From: Gigaspora rosea
Taxonomy: Eukaryota > Glomeromycota > Glomeromycetes > Diversisporales > Gigasporaceae
Assembly: GCA_003550325.1 (NCBI GenBank)
Contig: QKWP01000046.1
Span: forward strand, 1 to 64,000
DNA length: 64,000 nucleotides
Reading direction: 5' to 3'
Numbering within the stretch: the stretch's first letter is position 1; the number at the start of each line of letters is the position of its first letter. Under the pieces are notes generated by a model. The model had not been told where the DNA came from. It saw nothing but the letters and a program-made list of their open reading frames with translations, and did no database searches. The position numbers and the translations under genes were made by a program. This document shows positions 22,073 through 33,981 of the stretch, one piece after another.

Positions 22073-22998
22073 ATAGCACGTTAATTGTGCTAGGTAACAC
22101 GTTAACGTGTCGTATATTAACAGTAAATTCAAATGCCATAAACGAATGAATTTGACTTCGATAAAGAGAGATACTGGTAGAGAAGTTCCCTTCGATTTTA
22201 CTTAAGAAAAATAAAGTAAGTAAGCTAGTGTAGTGCTTAAGAGACCTTTATTCGAGTAAATCAGAAACTTATCTTCTAGTAACTATTAGAGTTAAATCGA
22301 TTAAACGTATACACTCTCCCTCCTTAATAGTTACAATATCATGTTGATAATGATGCATTTGAAGAAATTGTTATACATTTTGTGCTATACAATATATTAT
22401 GAGGATTCGTTTGATCACTTCTTTATTTGGATATTTGTGAATGTACCCAGTACGTACGTACGTATAACCTATAGAAATATAATAATAACCAATTACCAAT
22501 TTATTTTAACGAACGAATAATCACAATTTATTATAGAAAATATTTATTAGCGCAAGAAAAAATTCGTAGCCAAAAATTTAGTCGATTGATTTGCCAAAAA
22601 TTCTACCGACTCTGGTTAGACCAAATAAACAGAGAACTACAAAATTTTAGGATCCTTTACTTCTGACGAAAAAAAAAAATTTATATCTTTTTGATCATTA
22701 TTATTTTTTTTTATGATAGAAAAAAAATCATACTAAATGATAATATTTAATAATTGCATTTAAATAATAAGTTTTTACCGTATAGGCCGTTTTCCTGCTA
22801 AGGAATTTGTAACATTTTCCTAAACCAAATATTTCTGCACTTCCATGAATGTTTTATCATGCATATTTCTTCTTTTTATTTTTTATGACCATGAATTTGC
22901 TTTTGGCTAATAAGTTTTAAATCTAAAGATGGGCAAAGTTATACTAAATATTTAATAGTTATCAGGTAGAATGTAGATGATATTGTGTCAGCATCATT

Positions 22999-23083
22999 TA
23001 GCGGCCATTTGTTGACTCAGATCATGCCGCGAAGCGGCATGATCTGAGTCAACCAAATGGCCGCTAAATGATGCTCACCTACT
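22999..23083. repeat. Near-perfect hairpin with about 40-bp arms
   Basis: Arms begin AGCATCATTTAGCGGCCATT and end ...AATGGCCGCTAAATGATGCT, meeting at ATGCCGC-gaa-GCGGCAT. The arms match except for one small bulge. Strong stem with a 3-base loop, and GC-richer than the surroundings. Confidence 0.9.
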
Positions 23084-23295
23084 TTTTCTATCTGATAACG
23101 AAATTATCCGGGAGTGGTCATTGATCATGTTGCCCATATTAATGAATTTATTGATTATGTGGTTTCTTTCTCTGGTTTTTTTTTTTTCTTTTTTTCCTTT
23201 TTTTTTTACTCGGAGACTTTTTGACATGAATTAAAATAAAATAATCATTAAGCGTTAAGATAACATAAAAAAAAAAACAACCAAAAAAAGATATA

Positions 23296-23841
23296 CAGTT
23301 TGACCTCTCTATAGTACACCACACCCTATATAGTCACACCTCTATATAAGCACCCAATATTGTGCAACAGACTTAAAATATAGTAAAAACCCTCATTATA
23401 GTCACATATCATTATAATCGCTATCACTAAAAAATTTTGAATAATAAACCCTCGTTATAGTCACCAATTTTGACTAAACTAACACGTTCCTGAGATCGTT
23501 AAGGATTTGTATCACTTTACGTGTTTAAGAATTGATTAAATTTAAACATTTGAGTGAAAAACCCTTAATCATCTTAGCATTTTGTAATTAGATTTGGATG
23601 ATTTGGACTCTTTAGAATTATCTTATTGAGTCAAACACTCTAGTAGTTGTTTTATCCAAATTGGGCCACTAGATCAAGAGTTATTCACTATCAAATTTTT
23701 TAATTGTACAAATATGCGCAAATATACTACTTATTAGCCTTTGGCACATAACAATGACAAGGTATTTTATTTATAGTTACACCTCAGTACAATAACCAAA
23801 ATAGGGCACAATAGACTTGGTGATTATAGAGAGGTCAGACT
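23296..23841. mobile_element. pogo/mariner-type MITE, TA-flanked
   Basis: Ends CAGTTTGACCTCTCTATAGT and CAGTCTGACCTCTCTATAAT (right end read inverted) next to TA; 546 bp, no ORF. CAGT.TGACCTCTCTATA ends resemble pogo-like Tc1/mariner elements. A related MITE with CAGTCAAGCCTCTATAAATG ends is at 45892-46232. Confidence 0.8.
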
Positions 23842-24703
23842 GTATATCTGAAAAAAGAAATATTAAAATTCTGAACTATGGAATAGGCATTAATATACCA
23901 TGATATATTATTAATATGGGTAACATAATCAATAGTAACTACCAGATAATACTAATTATAAGTAAATAAATAATTATAGTATATGCAAAGTTCAATTTGA
24001 TCACCAAAAATTATTGAGTTTAAAATTTACTTTCCAGATTTAAAACAAAAATTAGTGTTAGTACTAAAATTTAAGTGTAAGTACTGAGCTAAAAATAACT
24101 ATTGTCCTAGAAAAATGTAAAATTACAGTAATTTATGCAATTTTATATAATTTTTGTAAGATTCAATAAACTGAAATTTCCTGTATTTGTAATTTTAAAT
24201 ATATGACATTTAGTTACAATTCAGATCATGCATTCAAATCAAATGATGCATTAATGCTAGCTGAATATTTGTAAATTTGGTACTTTATATATTACATAAT
24301 AAAAATTATATGAAATTCAATTTTCTGAAACTTACGTAAAATTATATATAATATAAAATTGTAATTATGTGATACAACACTAAATTGTTCAGAACATAGC
24401 AAAGATCTTAGGGGTGTGCCAGAAATTATCTGATTTCTATTTACTATAGAGCCTACCCCTCCCCCCACCTGACTGGTTTAATAGCCAATCAAATTTTGCA
24501 TATATTAAATTATTATTAAAAATATTTATAAACTTTAATAGTTAATAACTTTCGATCTACTGGTCCAATTTGGATGATTTAACTACCAAAATGATCCTTT
24601 CAAAGAGAGGATTCTAACAAGCTCATACTCTCAAAAATCTAATCACAGAATCATAAGATCATTATATATTTGTATATTATTACTATATAGTATTTATTAA
24701 ATA

Positions 24704-24878
24704 AGGAGTCGTCTTGGTACCACCCGGGGTGGTAAATAATTCACTGCCACCCTATCCAAATTAAATACTATGTAAATTGACTGACTGACCCTAACTCTAT
24801 GGTGAGTGCGTCATCAATTACTATTTAATTTTGACAGGGTGGTATACCAACCCGGGTGGCACAAAGACTTTTCAATAA
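24704..24878. mobile_element. Small MITE with GTACCACCCGGG-type ends
   Basis: Imperfect TIRs: left AGTCGTCTTGGTACCACCCG; right, read inverted, AAAAGTCTTTGTGCCACCCG. These are followed by inverted ATTAAATAC/ATTAAATAG stretches; about 175 bp. The centre contains GACCCTAACTCTA. TSD not resolved. Confidence 0.55.
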
Positions 24879-26009
24879 TAAAAATATAGAAATCTGTGTA
24901 AAAATGTTAAAAGTATTATTAAAATATTATCTTTTTTGGAATAATACCTGATCGCTACAAATTATTTATTTTTTTCTTAGCATAAGCTTATGACAAATAC
25001 TATGTACTCTAATACTGTATTATTAATATAACAAGCATACAAATTCTTTTTTGGAAAAAATAATTAGTTTCAAATAACTTCTATCAATATATCTTAAGAT
25101 AAATGCCGCTACAAGATAATATCAGCACGTATGCGTATGTTACTATCGATCGATAAAAACTTTAATAAATCGGTAAAATGGTAAATATAGAATCAATATT
25201 GCAATGTACTAAAATCTGGTTATTGTTAAAAAAAATAAAGATTAAAATTTTTTTTCTTATTTATTAATACCTTATAATTTATTTTAATACCTTATAATAA
25301 AACCGTAACAACTTTCTAATACAGTATAGTCTTTTTTAAAATTGTGTAAGTTAGAAATTTTTGACCAAACTTAAATATTAGCCAATTGGCCGTTGGCCGT
25401 TTGCCAACCGATTCATATAGAATACGGATTGAATAAATGAATCCAGATTCGTCCCGATTCAAGTTATATACTAAGTAGTATCAGATTCGATTCGAATGGC
25501 CTTTAATTAAAGAATAGGATCGAGGTACTACCTTTATTAACTCTCGTAAGTGATTAATACTGCAGTGTAAGTGAAGCTACTATAATTTAAACTTATTAAA
25601 CCTAAGAATAGTTTTTTGCTTTATTATAAATCTTCATCATGACGACTAATTCACAGACCGTATCAAACATTTATTTAATGTTATATTTTTTAGAATATAA
25701 TTTTATTATTTTACGGTTTCTATAAAACTCGTGGGTACAGGAAACTAGAAGTTACTGGCTAGTTTTTATATATATAATCTTAGAAATAAATATATTAGTG
25801 ATTTATAAAATATGTACAAATCTGCAAAGCCTGGTTCTTAAAAATTACAAAAATGACAAAACTCTCTGTTACATTAATAGAAAATAGAATATTAGACAAA
25901 ATCTTTATTATGGCGCATATTCACATTACTGGCAGTGACTTTTTAATATAAGAAAAAATTCCCTATTTGAATTGGTCAAACAACTAAAATAATTTTAAAT
26001 GAACATGAA

Positions 26010-26035
26010 TTTTTTTATAACAAATTTAAAATATC
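26010..26035. other. Junction between duplication units 1 and 2
   Basis: Left of about 26010 the sequence matches unit 3 at about 58800-58985 (upstream side of the kinase). Right of about 26025 it matches the kinase 3' flank (unit 1 at 14970, unit 3 at 49800). The intervening flank present between units 2 and 3 is missing here, so this is a deletion or unequal-exchange breakpoint. Confidence 0.65.
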
Positions 26036-26081
26036 AAATTAATACAAATACAGATTGTAAGACATTATCTTGCTACAAATA

Positions 26082-29000
26082 CTAGCTTATTTCCATGTAC
26101 ATAAATTGATTAATTAGCTTATTTAACGTAATTGGAGTATAAACAACAAAAGTTCCTAAAAATGTTTTCATTAATTCTCTTGCTAATATAATTCTTTCAT
26201 AACTTGGAAATACTACAAATATTATTGCTAAATTATTACTATCAATCAACAATTCTTTTATTTCTAAAATAAAATTTATAGTTTCTTCTTTGTTGTTTTC
26301 ATAAAGACCGATAAAGACTACATCATAAGTAAATTGATCATATAATTCTTTATATGCTTTTACTGCTTTAATGCCATTTTCAAAGGTATCGAACGTATCA
26401 ACTTTTTCGACACTTTTAAGATAATTCAATACAGAGTTTCTCAAAGTTTCAGCTGAGTGAATTATTAGTATTCGCTTTTTTCTTATAGTATGAGGTAACA
26501 CATAACTTGTTTGTTTATTATATTGAGTCTCCGTTGATAAAGATGCCATTGTTAATAGTTCAACATTCCATGTAAATGAAAATTTACTTCCTTTACCCAA
26601 TTGACTTTCAACTTTAATTTCACCTCCATTAATTTCTACTAGATTTTTACAGATTGAGAGACCAAGTCCTGCACCATCTTGCTTTTTAGTCATTGACATG
26701 TCACCTTGCGAAAAACTTTCCCAAGCATGGTTTAAATATTCTGGATTTATGCTATTACAAAATTATTACAGTATATAAATTATTTAAATGATTATATATG
26801 CTAAAACAAAATCTCAAATAATCACAAGTAACTTACCCAATACCAGTATCACTTAATTGGATCAATAACTTTTCTTTTTTAACCATTTGATCGTAAGACG
26901 AATTCTCTTCATTGATTTCTTCAATGACTTCTCGTGGTTGCATAGAAATTGTCAGTACTATTTCGCCTTCTTTCGTAAATTTAACTCTAAGTATTAAAAT
27001 AAAATTGTCAAATAAAATCATACAATGATAATTATGAAGAATAATCAACAAGATAAAACCAAAAAAAAAAATAAATAATTACGAATTTGATAGTAAATGG
27101 GTTAAAACTTGGTTCAATCTGTTTAATAATAAACAAGTATTATTGCCATACTAGTTTAAATCATTTTACTTTATATAAAATATTTTGATTAAATTACCTC
27201 TCAGGATCACTCTTAACATATCTCGGCAACATATCTATCTCACAATTCACAATTAATTCAATATTTTTAGTCGCAGCTTTTTTTCCAAATATAATAATTG
27301 TATTCTCAAGTGTATTTAATAAATCAAAAGTTTTATTTACTAGAATAAATTTTTTCGCCTCTAGTTTTGCTACATTTAGAACATCGTTAACTATAGATAA
27401 CACGATATCAGCAGTATTTGATATAATATTGAGCATGTCCTTTTGCTCTGTAGTTAAGGTAGTACCCTCTAAAGAAGGAATAATACCTACTATTGCACTT
27501 AAAGGTGTCCGTAACTCTAAAATAAGAAAAAAAAATGAATTAAAATAAAAAAAATTAAAAATAATTATAATAAAAGATTATAAGTATATGAAATGCAAAA
27601 CTAAACCATGAGAAGTGTTTGCTAATATTTGAGTCTTTGCATTATTAGCAAATTCAGCAGCTTTAATTTGAATTTCTTTTTCTCCAATCTCTTCCAACAA
27701 TTTTGCATATGTAATAGCTAAACTTATATTATTTGATATTTGTTGTAGTAATTCTATTTCAGAGTCGCACCAAATGGAATTTTGAGATCTATGTATTTTT
27801 ATCCATCCCCAAAAATTATCATCCAACCTTATTTCTACAGATAATGTAGAAACATTTTTATGAACCTCATCACAATATTTATTTAAAGAAATATCAACAC
27901 TTAAATTTTTATTAAAAAATTTTTGTGACCTTGTAAAAGATTGTGAATTACTATTATTGTTATCATTAATTTCCGAAAATGGGGTAATTATTGGTGATAA
28001 ATCTTCAGAGTCATTTTCATCTGGAATAACTATTCTATTATTCTTAGGTGACTCATTTGAAATAATAAAGATTTTTTCACATGGCAACCTTCGATAAATT
28101 TCCTTTATAATATAAAGTAATGTTTTATCTAAATCTGATCCGGAAAGAATCATGTTTATTATTGAAAGCAATAATTGCTTTATATCTTCTTGTTTATATC
28201 GTTGAAATAATATTTTACGACGAAGAATTGAGCATTCAATATTAGCGCGAATACGACAAATTAGTTCTCGAGTTGAAAATGGTTTTACTAAATAATCATC
28301 TGCTCCTTTATCGAAGCCTAAAAATAAATATATTGAAAAAAGGTTAAAACAAGAAATAATAATAACTGATAATTTAATAGTACTCAAATTACCTTGAATT
28401 TTAGAAGTTTCAGAAGCTTTTGCAGATAATAATATTATGGGAATTAGTTGAGTTTTTACATCAGATCTTAACACATTTAATAACTCATATCCGTCCATAT
28501 TTGGCATCATGACATCTATATATTAAGTTCAAACATATTATGATAGTTGAAATAATTATTAATGTGTAAGTGACAAATTACATTATTAATTACTTGCCAC
28601 TAAGTATTAAGTCAGGTAGTTTTTTAAGCGTCTTTAAGGTTTGTATAGCATTTTGGCCATCATGAGCACGATATACGTCAAATTCATTTAAAAGTTCTGC
28701 CAAATAATCTCTATAAAATATATTCAATAATAAAAAAAAAACTCAAAAATATTGAACCTTTTTGATTTAATAACGAAATATATTACCTCATGTCATTATT
28801 ATCATCAACAATCAATACTTTATATTTTCTATTGTTTTTTGTTGTTTCATCAGCATCAATATTCATATTATCAAGTTCCTTATTATTATTTGAATATTGA
28901 GTTTCAGATTTATTATCTTTCATCCATTGAGAACTTTCTTCTAAATAAAGTTGTCGATTAGTGTATAATTCTCGATTATGATTTATTTGATTTTCCATTT

Positions 29001-32000
29001 TATTAGAACGTATTTGATCTATTAATAAATGTTCACATCCTATTGGAAACCAACATTTAAATGTCGTTCCTTGATTTACTACAGAAGTAACAGTGATATC
29101 TCCACCGTGAAGTGTAATAAGTTCTTTGACTAGAGCAAGCCCTATTCCAGTACCTTCATGACTACGTGAACCTTGAGATTCTACTCGATAAAAACGCTGA
29201 AATATATTTGGAAGGGCGGATTCCGGAATACCAATTCCTAAATAAAAAAGTCAATATAGTTACAGATTCGAGGTTTTATTTTGCAAGATTAGTAAATATT
29301 ATTAACCTGTATCAGACACTTCAAGGACTACCATCTTTTTTTTCTCGTTCATATAATCAAGATATAAGCGAACAGTTATTTGTCCATTCCAAGTATGCTT
29401 GAATGCATTTGAACCTTATAATAAAGCAATATGCGATAAAATATTTTAGCGAATTTTATAAACTTTATATGTAACACTTTTAGTTAAAAAAAAAATACTT
29501 ACAAAGATTAAATACGATAATTTCATATAAATCACGATCCAAATATATTTTATCACCCAAAGCGAGATCAAACTCATCCGGATTTGGAATATCAATGTAA
29601 TATTTTAAGCCTAATGTTTTGGCCATACTTTTAAAATCTGAGGCCAATTCATGAGTAAATTCGGCTATATTTGTTTCACGATAATGTGCTTTTAGTTGAT
29701 TAGTTTCTATATTTGAAAACTATTTATAACAGATAAAGATTAATAAAAATGAATCTATATTAACGATTATAATACAGGAATAAAACATACTTGTAATAAA
29801 GAATTAATGAGTTTAAGTAATCGATGAGCATTACGACGTATTATTTGAAGGTGCGACATTAGTAACGGATCTTGAATACATGTATTAATTACATCATTGA
29901 GTGGTGAAAGCATTAAAGTTAATGGTGCTAATATTGTAAAAAAAAGAGGTAAGCCTATTTATACAATACATTTTAAAAAAAGAGTATTTTATATTAATAC
30001 TTTTTAGTTCGTGACTGATTCCTTGGAAAAACGTAATTTTTTCGTAATTCATATCAGCCAATATTTTAGTTTGATTCTTTTCATCTTCAACAGATTTTCC
30101 ATGTTGTAAAAGGACATAGATTTGATTTGTTACTAACTAATAAATATTAAAATATATAGGTATTTATAATATATTTTTAATAATAAAATATATAAGTATT
30201 TATTTATAATATATTTTTATTAGAGTAAATATAAAAAATAACGAAAATAATGATATGAAATTATTACATACATTAAAAAACTCCATATATCGATCGTCAA
30301 GTGCTCGAATTCGACTAATACCATAAATTAATACAATCGACAAAACATGATCTTTGTCAAGATAAATTTTTATCGGGAAAAGTACAGCCTGTGATTCGTC
30401 ATTTAAAAAAACTTTTAAATTTCTTCCTTCTTTAATTACATGGTATATTGGCCAAGAATCACATTTTAAGAAAGAATAAGTTGCGTCACTTCTTTTTAGT
30501 TCTATATATGTATCATAGCTTTTATTAGCATCTTTGGTTAAATCAATTGTTTCATGGGATTCTGGTAAATAATCAGGAATATTTCTTTTTTCTTTATCAT
30601 CATTATCAAAGGTCGTAGCCATTAAATGGGCGATTAAAGATTCAGAACTAGTATTTAATTTATGTTTTATAAAGTAAATGAGTGTATAAGGGATATCTTT
30701 ATTGTTTCTTAATGCTTTTGTTATAATATGGCAGGCACTTTCTAATGACTCAATGTCTTTTAGAAATATTATGAAATTCAAAATATATTAATAAATATAA
30801 TTCCATAACAGTCAACCGACTTGTCACACTATTTATAACTGAGTTTTTAGTTATATATAAATTTATAAAAAAAACATATAAAATTACTATAAACTTTGAA
30901 TCTTTGATCTTTCTTCATCTACATATTAACTTAAAATTAAATTTTTCGGGAATATAGAACAAAGAGAGAAGAAAAAATTGGGCTTAAAAATCGAATTAAA
31001 ATTTCGCCGTTTTTGCACAAAACGAAAATGTAACTTCGCCAAAAACAAATATTTAACGATTTTAAGACAATAATTATGTGTAAAATCATGCCCCGAACAA
31101 CTTTACTTAGGCGACCGAAGTAGGTTACCTTGTAAGAAAAATGGGTTACCTATGTACTAAAGTAAAATATTTTGAGTTTTAAATATAAAACTCCTTTTTT
31201 TATCAAGATAACCTACTTTGGGCGCTTAAGCAAAGTTGTTCAGCATGCAGACCTCGGATCGAGTAAAACTGCATGCTGAATAACTTTGCTTAAGCGCCCA
31301 AAGTAGGTTATCATGATAAAAAAAGGAGTTTTATATTTAAAACTCAAAATATTTTACTTTAGTACATAGGTAACCCATTTTTCTTACAAGGTAACCTACT
31401 TCGGTCGCCTAAGTAAAGTTGTTCGGGGCATGATTTTACACATAATTATTGTCTTAAAATCGTTAAATATTTGTTTTTGGCGAAGTTACATTTTCGTTTT
31501 GTGCAAAAACGGCGAAATTTTAATTCGATTTTTAAGCCCAATTTTTTCTTCTCTCTTTGTTCTATATTCCCAAAAAATTTAATTTTAAGTTAATATGTAG
31601 GTGAAGAAAGATCAAAGATTCAAAGTTTATAGTAATTTTATATGTTTTTTTTATAAATTTTATATGTAAAAAATTTTGTTGTGACATATCGTGTGACTGA
31701 TAAATATAATTCTCGTAATGATTATCAACTATAATCAACAAGTAATTAAAATTATAAGTACTAACTAGATGTAAGACGACCAAATTCTCCAAGTAATTTT
31801 AGTCTTCGAGTATTTAAACATTGTTGAGTAGTTTCTTGTGCTAAACACCATAAAGCACAAATTGTGCCATCAGATTTGAAAATCGGACTATGTGTACTGC
31901 TAAAGTATGCTTCTTCATCATATCCATCACGTTGTAATATTGAAGGATCATCTCTGAAGTAAGTGCCTTTGCCAGTTGTTGTTACTCTACATGTATTATA

Positions 32001-32568
32001 TAATTCAAGGGAAAATTAATATTATGAATCAAATATCCTTAAAATTATTATATCATTTACCTATTAAAAACTGGAATCATACGAGTCTCATATATTTCAG
32101 GCCAAACATCTTTAACCGATCTTCCTAATGCTGTTTAACATTTATAAACGTGCTACGTTATTAACAATTTTTATTATAACACATAGTATGAAAATATATA
32201 ACTTACCAGGATGTTTTGTCATTAAGATTGGTGCAAACGCTATGAGCAAATAAGGTCAGATACTTATGCTAATTAAATAGATTAAAGAAAATAAGCAGTA
32301 AATTGGTTTACCTTCATTATATAAAATTAGCCAATTTGGAGGATCGATATAGAGACACGTAGGAAACTTAGTTTTGAGACATAAATTCTAACATTAAATA
32401 TATGATTTTTAGAAAGGTTTTTACGAATTTAAAAAAACACGGGCAAATTACCGTGGCATTTTTGAGAGCAGGATCCCAAGTGTCCATAGGACCAAGTGGA
32501 GTTGAAGACCAGTCAAAATTGTAGACCATGTCAATATAATTTGAATTCTCATTCTTCCTTAACATCAT
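26082..32568 (-). CDS. Hybrid histidine kinase copy 2 (PAS-GAF-HK-REC-GAF-HK-pseudoREC), apparently intact
   Basis: Same 18-exon architecture as copy 1, with no stop or frameshift found (about 1383 residues). Exons include 32568-32452 (first), 29237-28787, 28710-28598, 28515-28393, 28317-27607, 27516-27198, 27118-27083, 26986-26837 and 26751-26082 (last). Predicted sensor phosphorelay: N-terminal PAS (FDWSSTPLGPMDTW), GAF, first kinase with His in SHELKTPL, N-box SNAFKHTW, DTGIG and GTGIGLAL; canonical receiver (IVDDNND, phospho-Asp in LILSD-x-MMPNMDG, LVKPF); second GAF; second kinase (SHELRTPL, SNSVKF, GAGLGLSI); C-terminal receiver fold lacking catalytic residues. No transmembrane segment is obvious, so it is probably cytosolic. 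Codon 5 of the start used in copies 1 and 3 is TAG here, so translation must begin at MMLRK (32568). Intron 5 carries an 891-bp foldback insertion. Ligand unknown. Confidence 0.88.
30809..31699. mobile_element. 891-bp near-perfect foldback element in an intron of kinase copy 2
   Basis: Almost the whole element is one inverted repeat: arms of about 400 bp, highly similar, meeting at GCATGCAG / CTGCATGC around an 18-nt loop (31251-31268). Ends CAGTC...GACTG, with ATAA on both sides (30805-30808 and 31700-31703). Kinase copies 1 and 3 carry the empty site with a single ATAA. High arm identity indicates recent insertion. No ORF; transposase class unknown. Confidence 0.93.
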
Positions 32569-33095
32569 CTAAAGTGATGACATATAAACTTATCAAAGTA
32601 CGACAAAGCTATTAAAAGGTACTTATTTAATTTAATGAAAGAATAATAACCATTTACGTATTAGTTTGATTTAATAAAGATGTATTCATGCATTAATGTT
32701 AAGAAGAATTGTTTTTTGGTTTAAATTAGACTTCAATTGGCTTTTATTAATTTCTTCAAATTTCAACTCTATACTTATGTGTGTGCTTACGAGATTTTGT
32801 AATGCTGTTATTGCATTAGTTGTCTGTCGTTCTTGAAGTTGAAAGTTGCTTATTAGTGTATAAAAGTTACACTTGCCTCACAGCCAACGCGCGGGTTAAT
32901 TTCAGTCAAGTGCAACAAGCACCCAAATTGGCTACAAAATTCCCGATTAGTTTACCCCCATTTATAAAATAGATCTTTATTTAGTATAGATAACTTTCAT
33001 TTCCATTTTTGCATAATTCATTCAATGTTAGTCAATATTAGATGTAGAAACTTTGATCGCCCTTTTTCATAACACGTTATCATGTTAGCATGTTG

Positions 33096-33605
33096 CATTG
33101 GGGTGTAACATCGACTATTTAATCAAAACTATATCAGTTACATTGATTATTTTATTATTATAAAATTTTTAACAGTAAAATTAAAATAATTAATCGAATA
33201 TAATTTACTTTACTTAATTATAAAGAAAAGTACTAAGAAAAGTGCGAAATTCTAAAGGTATCACATAAATATTGCACTTATTTTTCCAATTTTTTTTAAT
33301 TGACAACTGTTTGTCAGAAATTTTTCAAATTAACTATGTTTTATTTTTCGCTAAAGTTCTAATAAGTTTAAAATATCTAAAATTATCGATTTTTAAGTAT
33401 ATTGGCATAAAACGTAAATCATAATTAATAATATCTACGTAATAGAATAATGTATAATAACTAATAACTGATAATGTAATCGCATTATACGATAAAAAAA
33501 AAAATTGATTTACATTCGTGTAACGTAAAAAATCTGCAGTATCATAAATAATTACATAGTTAACTGACATAATTTTGATTAAATAGTCGATGTTACACCC
33601 CAATG
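33096..33605. mobile_element. 510-bp MITE with 33-bp perfect TIRs
   Basis: Starts CATTGGGGTGTAACATCGAC (continuing TATTTAATCAAAA) and ends with the exact complement. Unit 3 lacks it at the matching position near 55935. The TSD is not clear because flanking bases differ between units. No ORF. Confidence 0.85.
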
Positions 33606-33981
33606 TAGATAGCACGTCAACATGTTAGGCTTATCAGTGTTATATTTAATAGCACGTAGCGTGTTAGATAGCACGTTAATGTGCTAGGTAACGCGTTAAC
33701 GTGTCGTATGTCAACAGTTAAATTCAAATGTCATAAACGAATGAATTTGACTTCAATAAAAGAGATACTGGTAGAGAAGTTCCCTTCGATTTTACTTAAG
33801 AAAATAAAGGAAGTAAGCTAGTGTAGTGCTAAAGAGACCTTTATTCGAGTAAATCAGAAACTTATCTCCTAGTATTAGAGTTAAATCGGTTAAACGTATA
33901 CTCTCCCTCCTTAATAGTTGCAATATCGTGTTGCATAATGATACATTTGAAGAAATTGTTTACATTTTTGTGTTATACATA

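Larger units (their letters stand above)
22959..23949. mobile_element. Composite foldback element, unit 1 only
   Basis: Outer inverted ends TTATCAGGTAG / CTACCAGATAA bound an insertion absent from the matching positions in units 2 and 3 (near 36590 and 56960). The inverted relationship continues inward (GCCCATATTAATGAAT versus ATTAATATGGGTAAC). A pogo-like MITE (23296-23841) is nested inside, and a perfect hairpin lies at its left end. Exact borders are approximate. Confidence 0.55.
12590..26020. repeat. Segmental duplication unit 1 (kinase copy 1)
   Basis: Left flank (12590-14957), the kinase gene and its upstream region, alignable in order with unit 3 (48860-59000) and in part with unit 2. 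The alignment to the right flank of units 2 and 3 stops near 26010, where sequence jumps straight into the 3' flank of kinase copy 2. Confidence 0.8.

Noticed and set aside
33334..33615. 93-codon ORF
   Set aside because: Entirely within the 510-bp MITE and running through its terminal repeat.
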